Shown here: piece after piece, positions 46,334 through 59,053 of the stretch
How positions within the stretch are numbered: position 1 is the first letter of the stretch
Layout of the letters: the number at the start of each line of letters is the position of its first letter
Source: Thiocapsa marina 5811
Lineage (GTDB): Bacteria > Pseudomonadota > Gammaproteobacteria > Chromatiales > Chromatiaceae
NCBI RefSeq assembly: GCF_000223985.1
Contig: NZ_AFWV01000001.1
Location: forward strand, 310,001 to 374,000
DNA length: 64,000 bases
Direction of reading: 5' to 3'
Program-made: the position numbers and the translations under genes
Notes under the pieces: model-generated
The model's database searches: none
What the model was told of the DNA's origin: nothing
What the model saw: only the letters and a program-made list of their open reading frames with translations

Positions 46334-46836
46334 TAGAAGAGCAACAGCGCGAGACCCATCCCGAGGTAGAGCCACCCGAGCAAGGTCTCGCTGCTCGGCA
46401 CCGCGGAGCCGATCCGCAGAAAGGTCCAGCCGATCGCGAGCGGCACCAGACTGCCGACGACGCGCGGCCACCAGCGTCGCCCGAAGGCCGCGTACTTGGG
46501 ATCCAGCGGGTAGCCGGGATACTCCACGCCGAGCGTGAGCCGGGAGGTGTACCAGAGCGACAGGGAGCCGACCAGCGTGCCGATGAGGAACAAGAGGTTC
46601 CAAAGGAAACCAAGATCGGCGAGCGCGAAACCGCGCTCGGCGGAGATGCGCAGCAGATCCTGCCCCTGGGAGGTGAACGCAAACAGGATTACCAGAACGG
46701 CGGTCCCGCCCACGTTGTAGGCGATCAGCCAGGGCACCCGCAGCAGCGAGTCCCAGATGAACTTGCGCACCGGCGAATCCCAGTAAAACCTGACCCGCCG
46801 CACCAGCCTGCCGTCGTTCGTTCCCGGAGTGCTCAT
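46333..46836 (-). CDS. Membrane protein of unknown function
   Basis: A 167-residue protein (MSTPGTNDGRLVRRVRFYWDSPVRKFIWDSLL) with GGAGGACAGCC before ATG 46836. Four hydrophobic helices are seen (about 36-56, 70-92, 122-138, 147-166). I do not recognise a family. Its stop codon overlaps the GTG start of the next gene, forming a two-gene unit. Confidence 0.78.
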   Translation of the reverse strand: MSTPGTNDGRLVRRVRFYWDSPVRKFIWDSLLRVPWLIAYNVGGTAVLVILFAFTSQGQDLLRISAERGFALADLGFLWNLLFLIGTLVGSLSLWYTSRLTLGVEYPGYPLDPKYAAFGRRWWPRVVGSLVPLAIGWTFLRIGSAVPSSETLLGWLYLGMGLALLLF

Positions 46837-47007
46837 GGCTGTCCTCCAGCGCATCATGGACACGCATGGTGGGTTTAAACCGCGGCGGACAGCGGCCACC
46901 CCGAAGGCCCTCGGGACGAGGGCTCATCGCAACGGCACGGACGCCGCGCAAGCCTGTATACACAGCAAGTATAGAGTACGCCTGACGAGGAGCCAGGCCC
47001 CCTGACC

Positions 47008-47487
47008 CTACTGAAACCGATCATCCGATCGGTGGTCGGAGACCGCCGAGGCGACGTTCTCGAACCATCCGCTGCGCACCTCTTTCGGCGTGTCGAATGC
47101 CGGCACATAGGGCTTGATGTCCAGGAGCGGGGTTCCGTCGAGAATATCCACGTTTGTGATGTACAGCAGACCGCTCTCGATCTTGTCCAGTTGTACGATG
47201 GACAAGCCGATCGAATTCGGGCGCTTGGGTGCTCGGGTCGCGAACAGTCCGCGCGGCTCTCGATCCAAAAACGGCACGGGTTGAAGATCGAATCCGCGGC
47301 TATGGTGAAAGTGATAGAGCAGGATCAGGTGCGAGAAGCCGTCGAGATCCTTCAGACCCTCCCGAAACGCCTCGAGCACCTCGATCGTCCCCTGGACACC
47401 AAGCGCACCGGTCGGCTGGATCGGCATGTCCGTGGGCTTGGCAAAGGGGGAATGGATGGTGCCGATCGGGCTGTACTCGATGTTCAT
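47008..47487 (-). CDS. trmO: TrmO/TsaA-family tRNA methyltransferase
   Basis: A 159-residue protein of the TsaA/VirR/TrmO fold, which in E. coli N6-methylates threonylcarbamoyladenosine at position 37 of tRNA-Thr using SAM. Typical segments are YSPIGTIHSPFAKPTDMPIQP, LDGFSHLILLYHFHHS, RGLFATRAPKRPNSIGLSIV and DILDGTPLLDIKPYVPAFD. The short length means the C-terminal domain of the E. coli enzyme is absent, as in archaeal-like members. Substrate assignment is therefore by family. Confidence 0.88.
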   Translation of the reverse strand: MNIEYSPIGTIHSPFAKPTDMPIQPTGALGVQGTIEVLEAFREGLKDLDGFSHLILLYHFHHSRGFDLQPVPFLDREPRGLFATRAPKRPNSIGLSIVQLDKIESGLLYITNVDILDGTPLLDIKPYVPAFDTPKEVRSGWFENVASAVSDHRSDDRFQ

Positions 47488-47600
47488 AGGGCCTAAACCG
47501 CGTCCGGAGTGCTATACGTAACGTTCATTTCGTGTCGGGCTCAAGGTTGTTTCCGATCGCTGTCGCGACGCGGGTTAGGTGACGATAACCCCTCGCTTGG

Positions 47601-48212
47601 TCAGCTCACGGCGGGTGTCTGGTGGATGAAGGTCGGGTCGGTCAACTGCCGCAAGACGAAATCCGCCACATCGGCCCGACTGATGCGTCCACCCTTGATC
47701 GAACGGTCGCGTCCGAAGCGGTAGGCGCCGGTGCGTGGACCATCGGTCAACCCGCCCGGGCGCACGATGGTCCAGTCCAGGCCGCTCGCCTTGATGAGCC
47801 GTTCTTGCTCTTCCTTCGCCATCATGATCGGTTTCAGGGTCAGATCCATGATGACGCGAAACGCCCAATTGATCTGCTCGCGACTGTCTCCGACGCCGAG
47901 CGAGGTCACGGCGATCAGCCGACGCACGCCGGTGTCGCGCATCGCATCCAGGATCACGCGCGTGCCGAGCGCCTCGATCGGCTCGCGGCTCCCGTGCGAG
48001 CCCAGCACACAGATCACGGCGTCGGCACCTTGAACGCAGCGGGTCGTCGCAGTCTGATCCAGGACATCCCCCACGACCAAGGTCAACCCTGTCCGCTCCG
48101 CGAGCTTCGATGGATCGCGCACCAGAGCGGAGACGGCGTATCCCTGCGCGAGTGCCTGATCCAGAACCTGGCGCCCGGTTCCACCGGTTGCGCCGAAAAG
48201 AGCGATATGCAT
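47601..48212 (-). CDS. NAD(P)-binding atypical SDR
   Basis: A 203-residue protein with GAGGAG before ATG 48212. The N-terminal ALFGATGGTGRQVLDQAL is the NAD(P) loop of atypical (NmrA/YwnB-like) SDRs. VVGDVLDQ, CVLGSHG, AVTSLGVGDS and the C-terminal WTIVRPGGLTDGPRTG follow. The classical YxxxK pair is replaced by KEEQERL around residue 135. It may reduce a flavin or biliverdin-like substrate or act as a redox sensor. The choice is open. Confidence 0.86.
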   Translation of the reverse strand: MHIALFGATGGTGRQVLDQALAQGYAVSALVRDPSKLAERTGLTLVVGDVLDQTATTRCVQGADAVICVLGSHGSREPIEALGTRVILDAMRDTGVRRLIAVTSLGVGDSREQINWAFRVIMDLTLKPIMMAKEEQERLIKASGLDWTIVRPGGLTDGPRTGAYRFGRDRSIKGGRISRADVADFVLRQLTDPTFIHQTPAVS

Positions 48213-48431
48213 TGGATGCTCCTCGTGAAAGCCGGCGGCCGTTCCGGTCTCGGATTAAGCGTCAGGTTACACCCCGCAGCCAGGCCGCACCACGCACGCC
48301 AGTCCGACGGTGCTCGCCTTCGCGGCGTCTGCGCGGACCTGACGGAGATCCGGCGGCACCCCGAACACGGGGTGACCGGGAGAGGCTCACGCCGCGGCGA
48401 TACGCCAGGCGGGATCGTACTCGACCCGCGA

Positions 48432-49448
48432 TCATCCCCTCGTACCCGACCGGCCCGGCTCGAACGACTCTTCCGTCCAATCGACCCCGGTCAGCAGCAC
48501 CGAGAGCATCCGCGCACGCTCGGCGCACGACAGATAGAGATTCGTCACCAACCCTGACCGATAGGCAGGGTTCGGGAAAAAGGCCTGGAACGCGAGTACC
48601 TCATCCTGATAGCCGAAGCTACCGAACCCGTAGCCCATCGGGGTTTCGCTTAGGGCGCGGGCGTTCAGCTCGAGCGCCAGTCGTCGACCCTCCGCGTCCG
48701 ATGAGACCGAAACGGGGAACCGTTGCCGTAGCGCCAGGCCGTGGCCGTACCAGGGGTGGGTCTGATCCGTGGCGAGCTCGCAACGCGAGGAGCCGCGTTT
48801 GCCGTGGGGAAACTCCGCCGTGAAGCCGGTCGCGTCCCCGGATCCAGTCATGGCCGGGGACTGATCCAGATAGGTCTCGGCGAACCCTTCGAGCTCCTCG
48901 CCCGGCCAGCGCGACGGCGCCCGGCCCTCGGCATCGAGCCGCAGCAGGGCCTCGGCGATCAGCGCACTCGGCTGGGCGCGCGCTCCTTGCTCGGGATGCG
49001 CGCTCTGCGCGGACACCGCGCCAACCGCCTCGGCGATGGCAGAGGCGCCCCGATCGGCATCACGGATCTGAAGCATGGCGGCCAGGCCGATCAGTCGACG
49101 CATCCAGCCGTCGATATCGGCGTACACCCGCACCAACGTGCAAAGATCCAGGGTGCGGCGGGCCGGATCGTAGACCGGGCCGGCCATCCCGGCCGTGCGC
49201 AGCGCGACCGCCTGCAGCACCTGCAGGACCTCCTCGTCGAGATGCAGCTCGCGCAGCAGCTCGGTGCGCACCAACACAAGATCGGCCGACGCGCCGCCCG
49301 GCCCGGTGTCCCGGCCGATGACCTCCAGCGTCTGCGCCTGCCGGTGCGGCCACCAGCGGAAACCGCGCGCGGTCTCCTCCGACCAGGCATCCTCGACCTG
49401 GAACAGCTCGGTGCGCAGCCAATCCAGCGTGTTCCCTCCAACGCTCAT
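48432..49448 (-). CDS. Protein of unknown function
   Basis: A 338-residue soluble protein starting MSVGGNTLDWLRTELFQVEDAWSEETARGFRWWPHRQAQTLEVIG, with GAGGGAAG before ATG 49448. No signal, membrane helix or known catalytic motif is seen. Several conserved-looking aromatic patches (FRWWPHRQAQ, TDQTHPWYGHGLALRQRFPV, GYGFGSFGYQDEVLAFQAFFPNPAY) suggest a folded beta-rich protein. I do not recognise a family. A longer open frame upstream to 49634 overlaps the monooxygenase gene and is discarded. Confidence 0.75.
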   Translation of the reverse strand: MSVGGNTLDWLRTELFQVEDAWSEETARGFRWWPHRQAQTLEVIGRDTGPGGASADLVLVRTELLRELHLDEEVLQVLQAVALRTAGMAGPVYDPARRTLDLCTLVRVYADIDGWMRRLIGLAAMLQIRDADRGASAIAEAVGAVSAQSAHPEQGARAQPSALIAEALLRLDAEGRAPSRWPGEELEGFAETYLDQSPAMTGSGDATGFTAEFPHGKRGSSRCELATDQTHPWYGHGLALRQRFPVSVSSDAEGRRLALELNARALSETPMGYGFGSFGYQDEVLAFQAFFPNPAYRSGLVTNLYLSCAERARMLSVLLTGVDWTEESFEPGRSGTRG

Positions 49449-49507
49449 TGCGATACTTCCCTCGTTTAAGTCCCGGTCGATCCCGCCCGACGCTCCGCTC
49501 GGCCCGA

Positions 49508-49831
49508 TCAGGATCCGGCGGCCGACTCCTCCAACACCACGTCGAAGAGCTCCAGTACCGGATGACCGGCATAGGTCCCCTGAGGCGCCTTCGCCTGTGC
49601 ATGGGCCTTGTGGAACGCCTCGGACTCGCGCCACGCATCGAAGTGGCCGCGCGAGGCCCAGGTCGTGTGGGATGCGTACAACGTGGTCTCCTCGTCCTCC
49701 GGCCCCTTGAGGAGTCGAAAGGTCACGAACCCCGGCACCTGTGCGAGCCGGGACTGGCGCTCCCGCCAGAGGCGCTCGAAATCCGCCTCGAAACCCCGGT
49801 TGATGCGAAAGCGATTCATGGCGATGAACAT
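49508..49831 (-). CDS. Antibiotic-biosynthesis-monooxygenase-fold protein (haem-degrading HmoA/IsdG-like)
   Basis: A 107-residue ferredoxin-like alpha-beta barrel protein (MFIAMNRFRINRGFEADFERLWRERQSRL). Start at ATG 49831. MNRF near the N-terminus supplies the Asn of IsdG-type enzymes. The segments VPGFVTFRLLKG, YASHTTWASRGHFDAW and SEAFHKAHAQAK are characteristic of haem-degrading ABM proteins; the Trp and His positions fit the family. It would open haem to release iron. The neighbours show no haem uptake genes. Confidence 0.87.
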   Translation of the reverse strand: MFIAMNRFRINRGFEADFERLWRERQSRLAQVPGFVTFRLLKGPEDEETTLYASHTTWASRGHFDAWRESEAFHKAHAQAKAPQGTYAGHPVLELFDVVLEESAAGS

Positions 49832-50364
49832 CGATCTGGTACCCCGCGCTGTGGCTGTAAGGAACGGTTCAAAGACAAGTAAAAACAACGCGACGAGAGG
49901 CACCGGTACCCGTTCCCTAACGCTGCCGACGAAGACCCTTCGCCGACCCTCCTCCGGGCCTGCTCATTGCGGCCGGCACAACACCGGGCGGAGGAAAAAC
50001 TGCCGACATCGGGCGTCGACTGACAATAGGCACGGCCCTGGGCAATCTTCCAAACGTCCTCGGCGGGCTCGTCACCCCGGTTGAGCACGGCAAGACCTCC
50101 GTCTTCGCGCCGGCGACAGGTGGCGGTCACCTGTTCCAGACCGCGTTCGACGCGGTGATCCAGACGGGCGATCTCATGCCGGTTGCCGAGGTCGCGCTCG
50201 GCGTCGAAGCCCGCACGGGCTCGATACCCTCCGGCACCCCTGTGCGGCCGATAGTCAGCAGGATCGGGAGCATGAGAAGGAGCAAGGGCGGCGACGGGCG
50301 AGGATTCATCGCGGGTATACCGGGTCGGGTGACTGTCGGTGTCGTTCGCACGTCCGTCGCGGCA
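49832..50364. other. Gene-free stretch
   Basis: About 530 bases with only poor open frames on either strand and no recognisable RNA. It may be decayed coding sequence. It separates the ABM gene from an AT-richer membrane-protein gene. Confidence 0.4.
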
Positions 50365-50865
50365 TCATACCTCGCTCGGAGGCCGGTCGCTCGATACGTT
50401 TTTGGGTCCATGCCGGGGAATCATGATTCCTTCTTCTACAGCCGAAAGAGCAGGCTTATTTCCAACACCGGCTCGCCACACCCTGGCAACATAGGTGCCG
50501 GCAGTTGGTTGCCAACCCTGTGGAATAAACTCATACCTCCAATCCGGATGCCCTTCTTCATGCAACTGCACATGGTAATGATTGTCCATATCCCAGCGAG
50601 TGATAGTGATAGAAGCAATTCCTTTTGAAGGAGTATCCGAGTCATAGGCGGATATTGCCGAAACGATATTGGGGCCAGCCTGCTTTTCGGAGAATCCTAC
50701 AACAGCAAGGAAGATGGAAAACATAAGCGGTATCGGATTCCAAAGAAGCACCGAGGCAATGACACCAAGAGCAGCCCCGAGCAAGAACCACTTAGGCATT
50801 CGAGCCGCAAGCCTTATGGTTGGCCGCAAATTCTCGATTTGTTGTTCGACCGAGAGCCTTTCCAT
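50365..50865 (-). CDS. Membrane protein of unknown function, AT-richer than its surroundings
   Basis: A 166-residue protein starting MERLSVEQQIENLRPTIRLAARMPKWFLLGAALGVIASVLLWNPIPLMFSIFLAVVGF. Two hydrophobic helices lie at about 27-60, followed by a soluble part with HYHVQLHEEGHPDWRYEFIPQGWQPTAGTYVARVW, which looks beta-rich. I do not recognise a family. Its base composition is clearly lower in GC than the neighbouring genes (many A/T third positions), consistent with recent acquisition. It stands between two gene-free stretches. Confidence 0.68.
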   Translation of the reverse strand: MERLSVEQQIENLRPTIRLAARMPKWFLLGAALGVIASVLLWNPIPLMFSIFLAVVGFSEKQAGPNIVSAISAYDSDTPSKGIASITITRWDMDNHYHVQLHEEGHPDWRYEFIPQGWQPTAGTYVARVWRAGVGNKPALSAVEEGIMIPRHGPKNVSSDRPPSEV

Positions 50866-51210
50866 TCGGGTGGCCTGTCAGTTGATTCGACAAAGTGTCG
50901 GCCAAGCGGGATCGGCAGGGCCCGCTGACCCGAGTCGGGACGGATTCCGCCTAGCCGGCGCTTGGGCCTCGCTCGTAAGACCGACCACCCAAAACATCAG
51001 TCGCTCGTGACACCCGCTCTGCGGTGTCACGCATGCCCCTGGCGCTCTGCGCCACGTGCCGCGATGGCCGAAGTGACGAGCAAGGCCGGCGCTTGAGCGC
51101 CTTTCGGATTCGGCGAAACGCGTACGGGGTCCATACACGACATCCACCCGGTGCGCGCCGGCAGAGGGTCGGCGTTCAAATAAACCTCGCTGATCTTGGC
51201 GCTATTCCGC
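50866..51210. other. Gene-free stretch with a double-hairpin repeat
   Basis: About 345 bases downstream of hypF. It contains copy 2 of the double-hairpin repeat (51003-51063) and no supported gene. Confidence 0.5.
51003..51063. repeat. Double-hairpin repeat, copy 2
   Basis: Inverted copy of the element at 43287-43348: GTGACACCCGC...GCGGTGTCAC hairpin, GCATGCCCC linker, then TGGCGCTCTGCGCCA hairpin. Here the first hairpin pairs better than in copy 1. Confidence 0.8.
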
Positions 51211-53745
51211 TCAATCGACTGAATCGTTACTAAGAACCCTCGCCGCCGCGACCGCTGCCTGACCCAAGGAGAGACCACCGTCGTTCGCCGGTACCTGTCG
51301 CTGCAACAGCACCCGGAGACCGTCCGCCTCGAGCCTGCGCGCGACGGATTCGAGGAGTAGCCGGTTCTGGAAGACGCCGCCCGAGAGTGCGACGGTCGAG
51401 ATCTCGTGACGTCTCGCTAGATCCCGGGCTAGTGTTCCGAGTGCCGTCGCGAGTCCGACGTGGAAGGCGGCGGCGATCTCCTCGGGCGGACGGCCGCGGG
51501 AGATGTCTGCGAGCAGGGCGTCCCAGAGCGGTGCCGGATCCAAGATCTCGCCGGTCGGCACGATCGAGCGGGCGAACGGATAGCCGTCGCCGTCGCCGAC
51601 CCGGTCCATGGCGACAGCGGCCAACGACTCCAGTGCGATGGCCGCTTGACCTTCGTAGGTCAGCACCTCGCCGCCGACATCCAGTGCCGCGGCGACTGCA
51701 TCGAAGAGCCGCCCGGCCGAGCTCGAGAGCGGCGCGTTGAGTCCGCGCGCGATCAAGGTCTTCAGGATCCCGAGCGGTTTGGCGTCGAGCCGCTCGATCG
51801 GCTCGAGCCCGGCGAAGCGCGCGCGCCACGCCGCCCAACCGCCCGCGCTCTCCAGGTGCGCATAGAGGTTGCGCCAGGGCTCCAGGATCGCGCGTGTCCC
51901 GCCGGGCATGGCCACCGGTTTGAGATGAGCGACCCGTTGGAAATCCAGGTAGTCGCCGAGGAGAAACTCGCCGCCCCAGAGTGTGCCGTCGCTGCCGTAG
52001 CCGAGTCCGTCGAGCAGGATGCCGAGAACCGGACCGGCATCCAAGGGCCAGCCGTTGTCGGCCAACGTCGAGGCGAGATGGGCATGGTGATGCTGCACCC
52101 CGATCAGCGGCACGCCGTCGCGCGCGGCACGGTCGCGCCCGATCAGGCTGGAGCGATAATCCGGGTGCAGATCGACGACGAGCGCCTCGGGGACGACCTG
52201 GAAGAGGTCGAGATAGAGGGCGAGGGTCCGCTCGTATTCGCGCGCCGTCTTGGCGTCCTCCAGGTCGCCGAGGTGTTGGGAGAGGATCGCCTGAGCGTCG
52301 CGGATCAGACAGAAGGTGTTCTTGAGCTCGCCCCCGAGCGCGAGCAGCGGCGGTGCGGCCTCGAAGCCGGGCGGCAAGGCCAAGGGTGCTGGGGCATAGC
52401 CGCGTGCACGCCGCAGCAGACGCGCCTCCCCCGCCATCACCCGAACCACCGAGTCGTCGACCCGATTGAGGATCGCCCGGTCATGCAGCAGCAGGATATC
52501 GGCGAGCTGGCCGAGTCGTCCGAGCGCATCGGCGTTGTCGATACACTGCGGCTCTTCGCTCAGATTGCCGCTCGTCATCACCAAGGGCCGATCCCAGTCC
52601 GCCAAGAGCAGATGGTGGATCGGACTGTAGGGCAGCATGACCCCCAAGGTCGTCTGACCCGGCGCGACATCCGGCGCCAAGGGCCACGGCGGCGCACCGC
52701 GACAACGTAGGATGGGTGGAGCGCAGCGAAACCCATCCTCCAGGCCCGGATGGCCCGATTCGAGATCCGGTAGAGCGCAGCGAAACCCATCAGGCGCAAC
52801 CGCATCATCCGCCGATGTCTCGACCCGATCCGTCCCGCCCGAATCGAGCCGATCCAAGAGCAGGATCGGCGCGGCCGGAGCCGAGAGCAGCGCCGCATCC
52901 TGCCCCGTCACTCGACAATAACCCCGGATCACCTCCAGGTCGCGCGCCATGAGCGCGAGCGGCTTGGCATACCGCCGCTTGCGCCGACGCAGCTCGGCAA
53001 CCGCATCCGGGTTTGTCGCATCGCACGCGAGATGAAAGCCGCCGATCCCCTTGATGGCCAGGATCCGCCCATCGGCCAGGAACCGGCTCGCCGCGGCGAT
53101 GGCATCCTCGACACCGAGCACCACCGGATCGAGGGGCTGCCCCGCGGCGTCCTGAAGCCAGACCCCGGGGCCACAGACAGGACACGCATTGGGTTGCGCA
53201 TGGAAGCGTCGGTCAGCCGGATCCTTGTACTCGGCCGCGCAGTCCGGGCACATGGGAAACGCGGACATGCTGGTCCGGGCACGGTCGTAGGGGATGCCGG
53301 CGACGATGCTCAGACGCGGCCCGCAGTGCGTGCAGTTGGTGAAGGGATAGCGATGGCGCCGATCGGCGGGATCCCTGATCTCGGCGACGCAGGCCGCGCA
53401 GGTCGCGGCATCGGCGACGATCCCGGTGTGCACGGCGGTCGCCGCGCTCTCCAGGATGACGAAGTCTTGCTGCTGCGCGAGGTCCGCCAACCCCTGCGGA
53501 TCCGCGATCGGGCGCCGCTCGACCGAATCGATGCGGGCCAGCGGCGGGCATTCCTCGTACAGACGCTTCAGAAACCCGCTCACGCCGGCATCGTCCCCGG
53601 CGGCGCTGCCGCGGACCCGAATCAGCACGCCCTCGCCGTCGTTGCGCACATCGCCGCGCAGGCCGCAGGCGCGGGCCAGTCGCCACACGGTGGGGCGAAA
53701 GCCCACGCCCTGAACCAAACCGCGGACCCGAATCGACTCGGCGGT
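51211..53745 (-). CDS. hypF: Carbamoyltransferase HypF
   Basis: HypF turns carbamoyl phosphate into the carbamoyl group that becomes the CN ligand of NiFe hydrogenase. Start taken at GTG 53745, just after the stop of the upstream gene; 844 residues (ATG 53778 would overlap it). Order: acylphosphatase domain (RVRGLVQGVGFRPTVWRLA), two zinc fingers (CAAC...CTHC, CPDC...CPVC), YrdC domain (AIKGIGGFHLACDATN, MTSGNLSEEP) and Kae1-like domain (VQHHHAHLAS, LDGLGYGSDGTLWGGEFL, ALSGGVFQNRLL). Some 45 extra residues encoded by palindromic repeats lie in the YrdC part. No other hyp gene is adjacent. Confidence 0.94.
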   Translation of the reverse strand, partial: TAESIRVRGLVQGVGFRPTVWRLARACGLRGDVRNDGEGVLIRVRGSAAGDDAGVSGFLKRLYEECPPLARIDSVERRPIADPQGLADLAQQQDFVILESAATAVHTGIVADAATCAACVAEIRDPADRRHRYPFTNCTHCGPRLSIVAGIPYDRARTSMSAFPMCPDCAAEYKDPADRRFHAQPNACPVCGPGVWLQDAAGQPLDPVVLGVEDAIAAASRFLADGRILAIKGIGGFHLACDATNPDAVAELRRRKRRYAKPLALMARDLEVIRGYCRVTGQDAALLSAPAAPILLLDRLDSGGTDRVETSADDAVAPDGFRCALPDLESGHPGLEDGFRCAPPILRCRGAPPWPLAPDVAPGQTTLGVMLPYSPIHHLLLADWDRPLVMTSGNLSEEPQCIDNADALGRLGQLADILLLHDRAILNRVDDSVVRVMAGEARLLRRARGYAPAPLALPPGFEAAPPLLALGGELKNTFCLIRDAQAILSQHLGDLEDAKTAREYERTLALYLDLFQVVPEALVVDLHPDYRSSLIGRDRAARDGVPLIGVQHHHAHLASTLADNGWPLDAGPVLGILLDGLGYGSDGTLWGGEFLLGDYLDFQRVAHLKPVAMPGGTRAILEPWRNLYAHLESAGGWAAWRARFAGLEPIERLDAKPLGILKTLIARGLNAPLSSSAGRLFDAVAAALDVGGEVLTYEGQAAIALESLAAVAMDRVGDGDGYPFARSIVPTGEILDPAPLWDALLADISRGRPPEEIAAAFHVGLATALGTLARDLARRHEISTVALSGGVFQNRLLLESVARRLEADGLRVLLQRQVPANDGGLSLGQAAVAAARVLSNDSVD
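52700..52795. repeat. Palindromic repeat inserted in frame within hypF
   Basis: A hairpin GGATGGGT...ACCCATCC at 52710-52738, and a direct repeat of 19 bases (GAGCGCAGCGAAACCCATC) at 52719-52737 and 52773-52791, spaced by 54 bases. It encodes the repeated peptide DGFRCA. Confidence 0.75.
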
Positions 53746-53749
53746 CACG

Positions 53750-59049
<5,300 letters not shown>

Positions 59050-59053
<4 letters not shown>

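Noticed and set aside
45860-46963. One 367-residue protein spanning both unknown genes
   Set aside because: The upstream two thirds overlaps a membrane protein in another frame with a good ribosome site; only the part after GTG 46333 looks like protein.
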